64,000 bases of DNA, taken from the NCBI GenBank assembly GCA_013002885.1, contig JABDLS010000086.1, positions 1 to 64,000 on the forward strand, read 5' to 3'. The DNA comes from Gemmatimonadota bacterium (lineage in GTDB: Bacteria; Gemmatimonadota; Gemmatimonadetes; Longimicrobiales; Gaopeijiaceae). The notes beneath the pieces are model-generated. The model was not told the DNA's origin, did not search any database, and saw only the letters and a list, made by a program, of their open reading frames with translations. The stretch's first letter is position 1. Every line of letters begins with the position of its first letter. The translations under genes and the position numbers were made by a program. Positions 19,386-29,946 of this stretch are shown piece by piece.

Positions 19386-20333
19386 TCAGGTCAACAGCAG
19401 CCTGATGCCCCCTGGCACGACCCTCACCTCGATGGGGAGCTGGCCTGCGGGCTCCCCGTCGATCTGCACGGGCACCTTCCCTGGGGACGACAGCTCGACG
19501 TGCGAGGCCGGAGCCCAGCGCGCAGCCCGGGCGCTCTGCAATCCGGATCCGAGCATGGACAGCCCCAGCAGGGGGAGCCGTGCCTTCACACCGCTCGATA
19601 CGGCGACGACGTCCAACCGCCCGTCGAAGGCATCGGCCGCACCGGCGATGGTCCCTCCGAAGGCGATATCCGCCACGTTCGCAACGATGACGCCTCCTAG
19701 CTCGGTCCAGACGTCGCTGTCGACGACCGCGCGCACCGGGGACTCCTGATACCGCGCGATGGACGCCGCCACTCCCGGGGCCCTGCGAACGAGTCCGAGA
19801 ATCCCCATCTGCCCCGTCCGGGCGCTGTTGAGGGCATCGATGACGACGGCATCGTAACCGGCGCCACACCAGAGAAGAAAGGGCCGATCGCCTCCAGCAG
19901 ACCGGACCAATCCGACGTCCACCGGTCGGGACGTGGCCCCGGGGGAACCATCCGATTTCAGATCGGATGCCTCCAGGGAGCGCGCCACCTCCACCGGTTC
20001 CGTGCGAAGGTTGAAAGCCGGAGCAGCGGCGTTGGCGGTACCTGAAGGGAGGAACCCGAGCTCGGGCAACTCGTGTGCGGTCCGACCGAGGCTCCACAGA
20101 CCGGTCAGCACCTCGTTCAGGGTGCCGTCCCCACCGACGGCAATCACCCGGTCGTAATCCGGCCCCCGCTCTGACGCGATCTCCGTGGCCTCACCCCGCT
20201 CTCGCGTCTCGGCTACATCAACGTTCGAAGGGTCGGACAGGGCGTCGGCGAGGGCAGCCGCACGGGATCGTCCCCCGCCTCGCCCGGAGACGGGATTGAC
20301 GACGAGCAGATAGGAGCGGGGGGCCCCGTTCAA
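19386..20333 (-). CDS. diacylglycerol/lipid kinase family (DagK/YegS-like)
   Basis: LLVVNPVSGRGGG; VIAVGGDGTLNEVLTGL; LGFLPSGTANAAA; QIDGEPAGQLPIEVRVVPGGIRLLL. Confidence 0.9.
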   Translation of the reverse strand: MNGAPRSYLLVVNPVSGRGGGRSRAAALADALSDPSNVDVAETRERGEATEIASERGPDYDRVIAVGGDGTLNEVLTGLWSLGRTAHELPELGFLPSGTANAAAPAFNLRTEPVEVARSLEASDLKSDGSPGATSRPVDVGLVRSAGGDRPFLLWCGAGYDAVVIDALNSARTGQMGILGLVRRAPGVAASIARYQESPVRAVVDSDVWTELGGVIVANVADIAFGGTIAGAADAFDGRLDVVAVSSGVKARLPLLGLSMLGSGLQSARAARWAPASHVELSSPGKVPVQIDGEPAGQLPIEVRVVPGGIRLLLT

Positions 20334-20704
20334 CGGCGAAGGATGACGGCCCGCTGTACCGCCCCGAGAAGCTGACGGAAGTCGAAGGGCTTGGTGATGA
20401 CCTCGACTGCACCCAGCCTCATCGCCTCGAGGAGCAGCTCGTCCTTGTCACGCCCGCCCCCGCCCGAGACGGCGATGATGGGGACCTCGGCGTGGAGGAC
20501 CTTCAATGCCTCGATGACCGCGTGGCCATCCAGCCCCGGCATGTGGATGTCCGTGAGGACGACGTCGGGACGCTTCCTACCGAAGCGACGTAGCCCGTCG
20601 TTGCCGTCCACGGCTACCTCCACCATATGGCCATCGCGCTCGAGGATCTCACGGGCAAGCGTACGATGATCTTCATCGTCGTCGATGACCAGTACGTGGG
20701 CCAT
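20330..20704 (-). CDS. stand-alone response regulator receiver
   Basis: VLVIDDDEDHRTLAREIL...DVVLTDIHMPGLDG...AVEVITKPFDFRQLL; no output domain. Confidence 0.92.
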   Translation of the reverse strand: MAHVLVIDDDEDHRTLAREILERDGHMVEVAVDGNDGLRRFGRKRPDVVLTDIHMPGLDGHAVIEALKVLHAEVPIIAVSGGGGRDKDELLLEAMRLGAVEVITKPFDFRQLLGAVQRAVILRR

Positions 20705-20875
20705 GGGGCTTCACGGGAGGGTGGTGAACGCGAGGTTACTGGACTCTACCGCAGCCCGGGGGGCAGGATCAAGGGATGCGTCGTGCGTTCGACTCGACGC
20801 CCCCCGCCCCGGCTGTAGATTGGGCCGCGCGCCCCTCCGAGCCCGTCCAGTCCGCCATCCGCCCTACCCGTTCTT

Positions 20876-22756
20876 ATGTGGAGTCCTGACATGCGGCACC
20901 CTCCCGCCTACCACCTCGTTACCGGGCTGACCGCCCTGGCCGTCGCCGCGTGCTCCCCAGCCGAAGACCCGGGCGGGGGCGCCCTCCACGCGGACATCGT
21001 CTACCGCAATGGCAACATCGTGACACTCGACGGGGAGAACACGGTTTCAAGTGACATCGCCATCCGCGGTGAGCGGATCGTCGCCGTCGGGGACTGGACC
21101 CTCGCGGTGGCCGATGCCTTCATCGGGCCCGACACGGAGGTTCGGGATCTGGAGGGGCGAACGGTCATCCCGGGACTGCAGGACTCCCACCTGCACTTCA
21201 TCGGCCTCGGCGCCGACGACTACTACGTGGCGCGGTTCGACGACGCTACGAGCATCGGTGACATCCAGACGCTCCTGCGCGCCCTGCTGCAACGCCTGGA
21301 GGCCGACGGTCGGCTGGATGTCTGGACCTATCCGACAAGCGGTGAGACCGGACCTTGGCTCTTCGGGGCCGGATGGAATCAGGCCAAGCTCGAGGAAGGG
21401 CGTATGGCGGACCGCCACGAGTTGGACCAGGTCTCCCGGGACGTCCCCATCACCCTCGACCGTGTCTATCGAGGGGTTGCAGTGAACACCCGGGTCTTCG
21501 AGCTCCATGGCTACGACTTCGACCGTCCCGAAACGTGGCCCGCTTGGTTCACCGAGGACCCGGACAGCTTCGGCCCCGGAGACATCATCGTCCGGGATCC
21601 GGAGACGGGTCTCCCCAACGGGGTCTTCTACGGGTTCGCACCGGCGCTCATCGGAGAAGCCCCCGTGCGGACGTTCGAACAGCGCGTGGAAAGCGTGGGC
21701 ATGGGGAGCCGAACCGTCCTCTCGAAGGGGATCGTCTCCGTTGTCGATCCCGGCATCCAGGAAGACAACCGGGTGTACCAGGAAGCCTACAATCGAGGAC
21801 TCCTCCCCATCCGTGTCACGACGTACGACGGCATCTGGAACAACGAGCCGCCAGAGGTGATGGCCCGTCGCTTTCGCACCTACGGTATCAACAACCTCGG
21901 GGATGATCATTTTCGGATCCGGGGAGTGAAGGTGTATGCCGATGGAGGCGCGGGCTCACGAAGCGCGGCCGTCTCTGAAGCATTCGAGCCGCTGGATACG
22001 GATCCGCTGGGAAACGCCAACTTCGGGTCGTTGGTCGAGCCCGACTTCGACAGGCGTCTAGAGCAGTTCCGGACGGCAGCCGTCGACTTCGGTTGGGAGC
22101 TCCACACCCACAGCATCGGCGACGTCGCCATGCGACAGACCACTGACGCGTACATGCAGGTCATCGACGAGCTTCGCGCCGCCGATCCAGACGTCGACCT
22201 CCGTTTCAGCATCATCCACGCCTACATGGCCGACGAGCCGGAGACGAGTGTCATTGCGGACATGGCTGAATACGGGATCATCGCCTCCATCAACCCCGGC
22301 GACGTCGTGGTGGAAGGCGACTCGTTCCTCCAGAACCTGGGCGAGGCGCGGATGAATCGCCTCCTGCCGTTCCGAAGCTATCTCCAGGGCGGCGTCGTGA
22401 TGGCGTCGGGTTCGGACTACTGGGTCGCTCCGTGGGATCCCTGGATCGGCATCTACGCCATGCGGACCCGCCGGCTACAGATCTCCGGGGTGGTATCGGG
22501 CGCCGATGAGACGATTCCCCTCGAGGACGCCCTCCGGACATACACCATCAACGGCGCCTACCTCACCTACGATGACGAGGTTCGCGGCTCTCTCGAAGCG
22601 GGCAAGCTGGCGGACCTGGTGGTCATCGACGCGGACCTCATGTCCGTGCCCGACCAGGAGCTCCTGGGCATGGGTGATCGGGTGATGCTCACCATGGTGG
22701 GCGGCAACGTGGAGTTCCGGCGCGACGACTTCCAGCTCCCGGCATTGAGTCGCTGA
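20876..22756 (+). CDS. amidohydrolase family protein (YtcJ-like), lipoprotein-like N-terminus
   Basis: AVAACSPAEDPGGG; GNIVTLDGENTVSSDIAIRGERIVAVGD; GLQDSHLHFIGLG; LADLVVIDADLMSVP. Confidence 0.88.
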   Translation: MWSPDMRHPPAYHLVTGLTALAVAACSPAEDPGGGALHADIVYRNGNIVTLDGENTVSSDIAIRGERIVAVGDWTLAVADAFIGPDTEVRDLEGRTVIPGLQDSHLHFIGLGADDYYVARFDDATSIGDIQTLLRALLQRLEADGRLDVWTYPTSGETGPWLFGAGWNQAKLEEGRMADRHELDQVSRDVPITLDRVYRGVAVNTRVFELHGYDFDRPETWPAWFTEDPDSFGPGDIIVRDPETGLPNGVFYGFAPALIGEAPVRTFEQRVESVGMGSRTVLSKGIVSVVDPGIQEDNRVYQEAYNRGLLPIRVTTYDGIWNNEPPEVMARRFRTYGINNLGDDHFRIRGVKVYADGGAGSRSAAVSEAFEPLDTDPLGNANFGSLVEPDFDRRLEQFRTAAVDFGWELHTHSIGDVAMRQTTDAYMQVIDELRAADPDVDLRFSIIHAYMADEPETSVIADMAEYGIIASINPGDVVVEGDSFLQNLGEARMNRLLPFRSYLQGGVVMASGSDYWVAPWDPWIGIYAMRTRRLQISGVVSGADETIPLEDALRTYTINGAYLTYDDEVRGSLEAGKLADLVVIDADLMSVPDQELLGMGDRVMLTMVGGNVEFRRDDFQLPALSR

Positions 22757-22794
22757 CACGCCATCCGACGCGTCTGGCGGAACCGGCCCTCGCC

Positions 22795-23382
22795 TCAGAG
22801 GGTGTCGACGAACTGAGCGACCCCCGACATGAGCATCTGAACCGCCACCGCGACGAGGACCATTCCCATGAGCCGCTCCACGGCGATGATCCCCCGCTGT
22901 CCCAGAACGTCCTTGAGGCGGCTGGCTCCCAGGATGATGGCGCTGGACAGCAGCCACGCCAGGACGAGGGCAGTCAGCCACTCGAGGCGGCGCTCGGGTT
23001 CCTGACTGCTGATCATGATGAGCGCAGCCATGGCCGAGGGCCCGGCTACCAGGGGGATGGCGAGGGGCACGATGAACGGCTCCCCCTCCATGGTCTCGGT
23101 AGGCGTCTTGGGGCTCGGGAAGACCATCCGGAGGGCGATGAGGAAGAGGATGATGCCCCCGGCCACGGTCAGCGAAGGTTGAGAGATATGGATCGCCCGG
23201 AGGGTGACCGGGCCGGCGAAGAGGAACGCCACGAGCACCGCCAGGGCCACCAGAAGCTCCCGAGCCACCACTCTCATGTGACGGCTCGGGTCCACGTCTT
23301 TGAGCGCGGTCAGGAAGAAGGGGACGTTGCCCACCGGGTCGATGACGAGAAAGAGGAGGATGGTCGCGGAGAGAATGGACAT
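22795..23382 (-). CDS. MarC family membrane protein
   Basis: LFLVIDPVGNVPFFLTALKDVDPSRH; IPLVAGPSAMAALIMIS. Confidence 0.9.
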   Translation of the reverse strand: MSILSATILLFLVIDPVGNVPFFLTALKDVDPSRHMRVVARELLVALAVLVAFLFAGPVTLRAIHISQPSLTVAGGIILFLIALRMVFPSPKTPTETMEGEPFIVPLAIPLVAGPSAMAALIMISSQEPERRLEWLTALVLAWLLSSAIILGASRLKDVLGQRGIIAVERLMGMVLVAVAVQMLMSGVAQFVDTL

Positions 23383-23524
23383 GGTCGGGTGGCTCAGGGT
23401 ACCGAGGGCGCCCGCCGATCAGCGGGCGGAGAAGTCTCGCGGAAGACCGCGGTTCGCGGGAGGCCACCCGTCGCCTGCGTTCCACCCCCCTTTTCTTTCG
23501 CTCCCGGCCTTCTAGACTCCGCCC

Positions 23525-24808
23525 ATGCGGATCCTCATTGTCGGAAACGGAGGGCGCGAGCACGCCCTGCTCTGGAAGCTGCGTCAGGACGCACCCGACG
23601 CCGACTTCTTCGCGACCATGCCAAACGGAGGGATGGCCCCACTCTGTGAGGCGGTGGCCATCGCGCCCAGCGATGTGGAGGCCCTGGCCGGCTGGGCGGC
23701 CGCTCACCGAATCGACCTGACCGTCGTTGGCCCCGAGGCGCCCCTGGCTGCAGGAATCGTCGACCGATTCGACGCGAAGGGGCTCGCCGTTTTCGGCCCC
23801 AGCAAGGCCGCGGCGAGAATCGAGTCCAGCAAGGCGTACGCGAAGGACCTGCTCCGCAACGCCAACATACCCACCGCCGCCCACAAGACGTTCACGAACC
23901 AGGCGGGTGCCATCGAATGGGTCCGGTCCGAGGGCGCCCCCATCGTCGTAAAGGCCTCGGGCCTCGCCGCCGGGAAGGGGGCCGTGGTCTGCATGACGGA
24001 AGAGGAGGCAGTCGCGGCCATCGAGGAAATGATGGGTGACCTCCGGTTCGGCGAGGCGGGTCGAGAGGTGGTTATCGAGGAGTTCATGGAGGGAGAAGAG
24101 CTGTCGGTCTTCGCCATTTGCGACGGGGTCGACTTCGTGCTTCTCCAGGCATCCCAGGACCACAAGCGCGTGGGGGAGGGTGAGGCCGGACCCAACACGG
24201 GGGGGATGGGAGCATACGCGCCTGTTTCCATCGCCGACGAGGCCCTCCTGGCTGAGGCAGTCAGCGAGGTCATCGCCCCGACTGTGGCCGCCATGGCCAA
24301 CGACGGCGCACCGTTCAAAGGGCTCCTCTACGCCGGCCTGATGAACACGATGGACGGACTGAAGGTCGTGGAGTACAACTGCCGCTTCGGTGACCCGGAA
24401 ACGCAGGTCGTACTACCCCTGATGGAATCGTCCTTGCTGGACCTCATGGTGGCGGTGGCCGAGGGGGACTCTCTCGCTGGTCGTCGGGTCACGAATCGGC
24501 GAGGCTCCGCTGTGACCACGGTACTGGCTTCCGGGGGCTACCCCGGCCCGTACGTCAAGGGCAAGGAGATCTACGTCCCCGAAGACCTGGAGTCGGAAGA
24601 CGTACTGGTCTTTCACGCCGGGACGGAACGTCGGGACGGCAAACTCGTAACCTCGGGGGGCCGCGTCCTGGCCGTGACCGCGGTGGCCTCCACCTTCGCT
24701 TCCGCCGCCTCGGCGAGCAGAAGCGGGGCGGCAGCAATCGACTTCGAAGGAGCCTTCTTTCGCGCCGACATCGGGTGGCGGGAGCGGGCCCGACTGGAGG
24801 GATCATGA
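23525..24808 (+). CDS. purD: phosphoribosylamine--glycine ligase
   Basis: [64 protein letters not shown]. Confidence 0.97.
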   Translation: MRILIVGNGGREHALLWKLRQDAPDADFFATMPNGGMAPLCEAVAIAPSDVEALAGWAAAHRIDLTVVGPEAPLAAGIVDRFDAKGLAVFGPSKAAARIESSKAYAKDLLRNANIPTAAHKTFTNQAGAIEWVRSEGAPIVVKASGLAAGKGAVVCMTEEEAVAAIEEMMGDLRFGEAGREVVIEEFMEGEELSVFAICDGVDFVLLQASQDHKRVGEGEAGPNTGGMGAYAPVSIADEALLAEAVSEVIAPTVAAMANDGAPFKGLLYAGLMNTMDGLKVVEYNCRFGDPETQVVLPLMESSLLDLMVAVAEGDSLAGRRVTNRRGSAVTTVLASGGYPGPYVKGKEIYVPEDLESEDVLVFHAGTERRDGKLVTSGGRVLAVTAVASTFASAASASRSGAAAIDFEGAFFRADIGWRERARLEGS

Positions 24809-25125
24809 TCATCACGACCACGAACAGCGTCGAAGGGCGCCCGGTACGCGAGTACAAGGGCATCGTCATGGGCGAGGCCATCATCGGCGCCAACATTTTC
24901 AAAGACCTCTTCGCAGCCGTGCGCGACGTCGTGGGCGGACGGGCGGGCGCCTACGAGGACGCCCTTCGCTCGGCCCGGCAGGAGGCGCTCCGGGAGATGG
25001 CGAACAAGGCTCAAGAGCTCGGTGCCGATGCCGTAATCGGGGTGGACATCGACTACGAGGTCCTGGGCAAGGCCGGCAGCATGCTCATGGTGACATCGGC
25101 GGGCACCGCGGTGGAGCTCTCCTAG
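24805..25125 (+). CDS. YbjQ/UPF0145 family protein
   Basis: [37 protein letters not shown]...[33 protein letters not shown] overlap with purD. Confidence 0.92.
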   Translation: MIITTTNSVEGRPVREYKGIVMGEAIIGANIFKDLFAAVRDVVGGRAGAYEDALRSARQEALREMANKAQELGADAVIGVDIDYEVLGKAGSMLMVTSAGTAVELS

Positions 25126-25152
25126 CCGGAGAGCTGAGCAGAAGCACCTGCC

Positions 25153-25986
25153 ATGCCCGAGCTCCCCGAGGCCGAAACGATCGTCCGCGGCCTTCGCGCC
25201 GCCGTGGTCGGCGAGACCATCGTCCGGGCGGAAGTCCTGAAACCCGACATCCTTCGAGAGCCCAAGCGCACCTTCAGTCCGAAGGTGCGAGGCCGCCTCA
25301 TCGAAAGGGTCGACCGCCGAGCGAAGAACGTGCTCATCCGGCTGAGCCGCGACGGGGTCATCGCCGTGAATCTCGGGATGACGGGCCGGCTGCTCCCATT
25401 CCCTCTTCCGCCCCGGGGGCCGGCTCGTCCTACGCACCCTGCTGTCCGCTTCCGACTGGCATCGGGCGGTATCCTGGTCTTTGACGACGTCCGGCGGTTC
25501 GGTACTGTCGAGTGCCTCACGGAGGAGGAGTGGAGTGAGCGCTCCAGCCGAATGGGCCCCGAGCCCCTGGACCAGGCCTTCACCCCCGCCCTCCTGTTGA
25601 AGGGGCTCTCGGCCTCCCGCTCACCCATACGCTCCTGGCTCCTCGACCAGCGACGGATCGCCGGAGTCGGGAACATATACGCGGCAGAAGCACTCTTTCT
25701 CGCAGGCGTGCACCCGCGCCGCCCGGCGGACTCGGTCTCGCGAGAGGAGGCCGAGCGGCTTCATGAAGCCATCGCGGGAGTACTTCGCAAGGCGATCGAG
25801 GCAGGAGGCACAACCATCCGGGACTACCGAACGGCCACGGGGGAGGAGGGCAACTTCGCGCCTTCGCTCTACGTGTACGGCCGGGACGCCGAGGCGTGCC
25901 GGGTCTGCGACGACGAGGTCGAGCGCGTCGTGTTCGCGAACCGGTCTGCGTTCTTCTGCCCGTCCTGCCAGCCGGAGGAAGCGTGA
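25153..25986 (+). CDS. mutM: formamidopyrimidine-DNA glycosylase
   Basis: MPELPEAETIVRGLR; VGNIYAAEALFLAGVHPRR; C-terminal CRVCDDEVERVVFANRSAFFCPSCQ zinc finger. Confidence 0.97.
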   Translation: MPELPEAETIVRGLRAAVVGETIVRAEVLKPDILREPKRTFSPKVRGRLIERVDRRAKNVLIRLSRDGVIAVNLGMTGRLLPFPLPPRGPARPTHPAVRFRLASGGILVFDDVRRFGTVECLTEEEWSERSSRMGPEPLDQAFTPALLLKGLSASRSPIRSWLLDQRRIAGVGNIYAAEALFLAGVHPRRPADSVSREEAERLHEAIAGVLRKAIEAGGTTIRDYRTATGEEGNFAPSLYVYGRDAEACRVCDDEVERVVFANRSAFFCPSCQPEEA

Positions 25987-27581
25987 CTCGTCTGTCTGTG
26001 TCGCCAAGAAACCTGTTGAAGGGGCTTCTTGGTACGGCGCCGCTCCTGCTCCTGGGGATCGGGCCCCTCGCGGGCCAGGAAACCGCCCGAGGTGGCGACG
26101 GAGCCACCCCATCCCTCGGTGAGCGCCTACCGGTCAGGGAGATCACCCTTGGCAACGGGATGCGGGTCCTCCTGCTCCGGCGGGAGGGGGCGCCCACTGT
26201 CTCCTTCGTCATGCGCGTCGGCGTCGGCGGAGTGCACGAGCACCTGGGCACGACGGGCGTCGCCCACCTGCTGGAGCACCTGCTCTTCAAGGGAACGGAG
26301 AGTATCGGAACCACGGATGTGGGGGCGGAGCGACGCCTCTTCGCCCGCGCCGACTCGGTGCACGAACGCCTCCTCGAGGTCCGTGCCCGCGAAGCTACCC
26401 ACCCGGATGTCATAGCCGGCGACTCGTTGGCCCGAGCGGAAATCGAGGCAGGTCGCCTGGCCCTACAGGCGGAACTCGACGCCATCGAGGACTCGGCCCG
26501 GACCTACGTGGAGAGCAACGCGTTCGACCGTGTCCTGTCCCGCGCAGGTGCCCGGGGGCTCAACGCAACCACCACCAGCGAGGCCACCAGCTATTTCGTC
26601 GAGCTTCCCGCAAACCGGGCAGAGCTCTTCTTCGCTCTCGAGGCCGACCGGATGGCCAATCCGGTCTTCCGCGAGTTCTACACGGAGCGGGACGTCGTCC
26701 AGGAAGAACGCCGCATGCGGGTGGAGACGAACCCGGGCGGTGCGCTGTACGAGGCGCACATGGACGCGGCCTACTCGGTGCATCCCTATGGCCAGCCGGT
26801 CGTGGGCTATCGCTCGGACCTCGAGACGCTCCGTCGCTCGGAGGTCGCCGCCTACTATCGCGACTATTACGGTCCGAACAACGCGGTGCTGGCGGTGGTG
26901 GGTGACATCGACCCAGACGAAGTGGAAGGCTGGGTCCGGAAGTACCTCGAGCCCATCCCAGCGGGCCGGGAGCCCCCTGTGGTCTATGCTCGAGAGCCAT
27001 CCCAGCGGGGCGAGCGACGGGTGGAGATCCACTGGGACGCCGAGCCGGCCCTCCGCATCGGTTGGCATGTCCCAGCGGTGTCCCATCCCGACGCTGCCGC
27101 CCTCGCCGTCTTCTCGACTCTTCTCACCGGAGGGCGGACGGCCCGACTCCACCGCCGCCTCGTCACCGACGAGCGCCTGGCCTCCGCTGTCTACAGCTCC
27201 ATGGGTCCCGGCGATCGGTACCCGCGCCTCTTCCAGATCGACGCGACTCCGCTGCATCCGGCCTCCACCGTCGATCTCGAATCCGTCATATACGAAGAGG
27301 TCGCACGACTGGCCGCCGAGGGCCCCGCTGCCGACGAGGTGGAGCGCGTACGAAACCAGATCGAGGCAGCCGCGGTGCGCCGACTCCAGTCCAACTTCGG
27401 CTTGGCCCTTCAGCTCGCCGATTCCGAATCCCTCTTCGGCGACTGGAGGGCGACGTTCCGCTCCACTCGGCGACTTCGCAGCGTCACCGCCGAAGACGTC
27501 CAGCGCGTGGCCGGCCTCTACTTCGACGAGGCCAACCGCACTGTTGCGACGCTCGTGACGACCCGTGGAGACGGTTCGTGA
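25983..27581 (+). CDS. M16 family zinc peptidase, catalytic subunit-like
   Basis: HLLEHLLFKGTES (HxxEH); signal-peptide-like N-terminus; GTG start overlaps mutM stop. Confidence 0.9.
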   Translation: MTRLSVSPRNLLKGLLGTAPLLLLGIGPLAGQETARGGDGATPSLGERLPVREITLGNGMRVLLLRREGAPTVSFVMRVGVGGVHEHLGTTGVAHLLEHLLFKGTESIGTTDVGAERRLFARADSVHERLLEVRAREATHPDVIAGDSLARAEIEAGRLALQAELDAIEDSARTYVESNAFDRVLSRAGARGLNATTTSEATSYFVELPANRAELFFALEADRMANPVFREFYTERDVVQEERRMRVETNPGGALYEAHMDAAYSVHPYGQPVVGYRSDLETLRRSEVAAYYRDYYGPNNAVLAVVGDIDPDEVEGWVRKYLEPIPAGREPPVVYAREPSQRGERRVEIHWDAEPALRIGWHVPAVSHPDAAALAVFSTLLTGGRTARLHRRLVTDERLASAVYSSMGPGDRYPRLFQIDATPLHPASTVDLESVIYEEVARLAAEGPAADEVERVRNQIEAAAVRRLQSNFGLALQLADSESLFGDWRATFRSTRRLRSVTAEDVQRVAGLYFDEANRTVATLVTTRGDGS

Positions 27582-29074
27582 CGTCGACGCGAAGTCCGGA
27601 GCGCCTGCGATGCCCGTCCTCGGTGCCGCCGCATCGGTGGCAGACGCTCCTGGTCGCCGCGTCCGTCTTCCTCGTCCTGGGCGCCACCATGCCGGCGGTC
27701 GCCCAGGTCACCGGTCGATCAGTCTTGGAGTCCCTTGAGTTCGAGCCCCTGGACTTCCAACAGCCGGTGGTCGAAGAACGAAACGTCCTCGGCGTGGACG
27801 TCCTCCTTCTTGAAGACGACGCCCTCCCACTGGTGACGCTTCACGCGTACTTCCGGGGCGGCTACGCCCGCTTTCCCCGCTCGTCGTACGCCGCCGCAAC
27901 GGGCCTGCCTGCGCTCCTTCGCTACGGTGGGACCGTAGACCGGACGCCGCAGGAAGTCGACGAGCGCATCGCTCACCTGGCGCTCCAGACGTCCTTCGGA
28001 ACCGGCGGCGGAAGCATCACGAGTTCCATGAACACGCTCACAGAACATCTGGTCGTCGCCACGGAGCTATGGGGCGACATGCTGGTGGCGCCTGGCTTCG
28101 ACGAAGGCGAAGTGGAGGCATGGCGCGCCCGTCAGGTGGAGTCGGTACGCCGGCGAGCGGACGACCCCGGCCGACTCGCCGTGGCGGAGATGAACCGCCT
28201 CCTCTACGGCGATCACCCCGTGGGATGGGAGATGACCACCGACGACCTGCAACCGGCACGGGTCACACCCGGGTCCTTTCGTCGGGTCCACCGGGGCATC
28301 GTATGCAGGGAGAATCTCGTCCTGGGCTTCACCGGCGACGTGGACTGGGCGCGGGCAAAGCCACTGGCGGAAAGCCTCGTCGGACGGATCCCGGCCTGCG
28401 GGGAGGAGTTGGCCGAAGAACCCACGCCGGAGATCCGCAGGGCTCCCGGCGTCTTCGTGGTGGAGAAGCCGCTGGAACAGGCGGTCGTGGTGATGGCACA
28501 CCCCACCAACGTCCGACTGGCCGACGACAATCAGTATTTCGCCGCCCTCATCGGCAACTCCATCCTCGGTGGAGGGGGCTTCTCGAGCCGCATCCTTCAA
28601 CGGGTTCGCACGGATGAAGGCTACGCCTATTCCGCGACGTCCCTCTGGACGACGCCCCGCCGCCACGAGGGGCTCATCGGTGCCATGACACGCACACGGC
28701 CGGAGAACGTGGCCCCTGCCATCGACGTGATCCTCGCCACCATGCGCGGGCTTCTCGACGGTCCACCACGCGCCGACGAGGTAGACACGACGGTGGACCA
28801 GATCATCAACGGCTTCGTCTTCAACTTCGAATCGGCCTCTCAGGTCGTATCCCGAACGATGTACTACCGCGCAATCGATCTTCCCGACGATTGGTTGGAG
28901 CGGTACTGGGACGGCGTCCAGCAGGTGGGTCCCGCCGACGTATTCTCTGTCTTCCGGGACCACCTCCGCCCCGACGAGATGACGATCCTCATTGTCGGCG
29001 ACCCTGAGCGGATTGGCTTGGAGGCCCTTGAGCGTTTGGGGCCAGTCGAGATGCTGGTGCCTGGCCAGCGGTAG
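27578..29074 (+). CDS. M16 family peptidase-like protein, HxxEH lost
   Basis: M16 fold signatures (SSRILQRVRTDEGYAYSATSLWT) but no HxxEH; signal peptide LLVAASVFLVLGATMPAVAQ; GTG overlaps previous stop. Confidence 0.85.
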   Translation: MTSTRSPERLRCPSSVPPHRWQTLLVAASVFLVLGATMPAVAQVTGRSVLESLEFEPLDFQQPVVEERNVLGVDVLLLEDDALPLVTLHAYFRGGYARFPRSSYAAATGLPALLRYGGTVDRTPQEVDERIAHLALQTSFGTGGGSITSSMNTLTEHLVVATELWGDMLVAPGFDEGEVEAWRARQVESVRRRADDPGRLAVAEMNRLLYGDHPVGWEMTTDDLQPARVTPGSFRRVHRGIVCRENLVLGFTGDVDWARAKPLAESLVGRIPACGEELAEEPTPEIRRAPGVFVVEKPLEQAVVVMAHPTNVRLADDNQYFAALIGNSILGGGGFSSRILQRVRTDEGYAYSATSLWTTPRRHEGLIGAMTRTRPENVAPAIDVILATMRGLLDGPPRADEVDTTVDQIINGFVFNFESASQVVSRTMYYRAIDLPDDWLERYWDGVQQVGPADVFSVFRDHLRPDEMTILIVGDPERIGLEALERLGPVEMLVPGQR

Positions 29075-29081
29075 AAGCCGG

Positions 29082-29810
29082 CTACGCCGCACCCCAGTGG
29101 ATGGCGGCGATCCCGCCGGAAACGAGCTTCCACCCGACATCGTGGAACCCCACCTCCTTGAAAAGCGCCCCGAGGGCGTCCGGACCAGGAAACTCCTTGA
29201 CCGACTCGGGGAGGTAGGTATACGCCCACGGGTGCCCGGACACGATCCGACCTACCAGAGGTAGAATGTTGTGGAAGTAAAACAGGTAACCGGCTCGCAT
29301 GATGCGATTTGGCGGCACCGTGAACTCCAACACGACGAGCTTTCGTCCCGGCTTGACAACCCGGCGCAGCTCGGCGAGTCCCGTGCGGAGGTCAGATAGA
29401 TTACGCACTCCGAAGCCGACCGTGGCGCCGTCGAATACGTCGTCGTGGAATGGGAGGCGGAGAGAGTCACCACACACCGATTCGACGGCCGCTCCACCGA
29501 TCTTCGGGCCACCCTCCACGAGCATGGGGTGGGCAAAATCCGACGCGACGACTCTGCCTCCGAAACCGCTACGACAGGCGAGCTCGAGTGCCAGATCGTA
29601 GGTACCGGCGCAGGCGTCGAGATAGATCCCCTTCGGCCGGTCCGTCCAGCTCAGACGGTCCACCGCCTTCCGGCGCCAGGACCGATCGATGTTGAGGCTG
29701 AGGACGTGGTTCAGGAGGTCGTAGCGAGGGGCGATCTCCGAGAAGATCTGCTGGACCTGCTTCTCGCGCTCGACTCCCGATTTGGGGGCAGCGTCGGTAG
29801 TTGGTTGCAT
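29082..29810 (-). CDS. ubiE: demethylmenaquinone/ubiquinone methyltransferase
   Basis: VQQIFSEIAPRYDLLNHVLSLNIDRSWRRKAVDRL; VGFGVRNLSDLRTGLAELRRVVKPGRKLVVLEFT; LPLVGRIVSGHPWAYTYLPESVKEFP. Confidence 0.95.
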   Translation of the reverse strand: MQPTTDAAPKSGVEREKQVQQIFSEIAPRYDLLNHVLSLNIDRSWRRKAVDRLSWTDRPKGIYLDACAGTYDLALELACRSGFGGRVVASDFAHPMLVEGGPKIGGAAVESVCGDSLRLPFHDDVFDGATVGFGVRNLSDLRTGLAELRRVVKPGRKLVVLEFTVPPNRIMRAGYLFYFHNILPLVGRIVSGHPWAYTYLPESVKEFPGPDALGALFKEVGFHDVGWKLVSGGIAAIHWGAA

Positions 29811-29916
29811 GACAGGGGTGGCTCGCCCGCGTAGCTTTCGAGGACCCGACTGGGCGATGACGGCGGTGCGAGCCCAAAACTAACGGGAAGCGAAGGAGCC
29901 GCTCAACGGCGCCATC

Positions 29917-29943
29917 GAAACAGAGACGGCGCGGTCTGCGTAG
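29917..29943 (+). promoter_or_regulatory. putative ECF promoter upstream of sigma gene: GAAAC-N17-CGTAG
   Basis: GAAACAgagacggcgcggtctgCGTAG; same motif and spacing as 30708 and 18150. Confidence 0.65.
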
Positions 29944-29946
29944 GGC

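Noticed and set aside
22475-24163. 562-aa minus-strand ORF over the amidohydrolase end, marC and purD
   Set aside because: Spans three well-supported genes and intergenic DNA; frame openness is due to GC bias.
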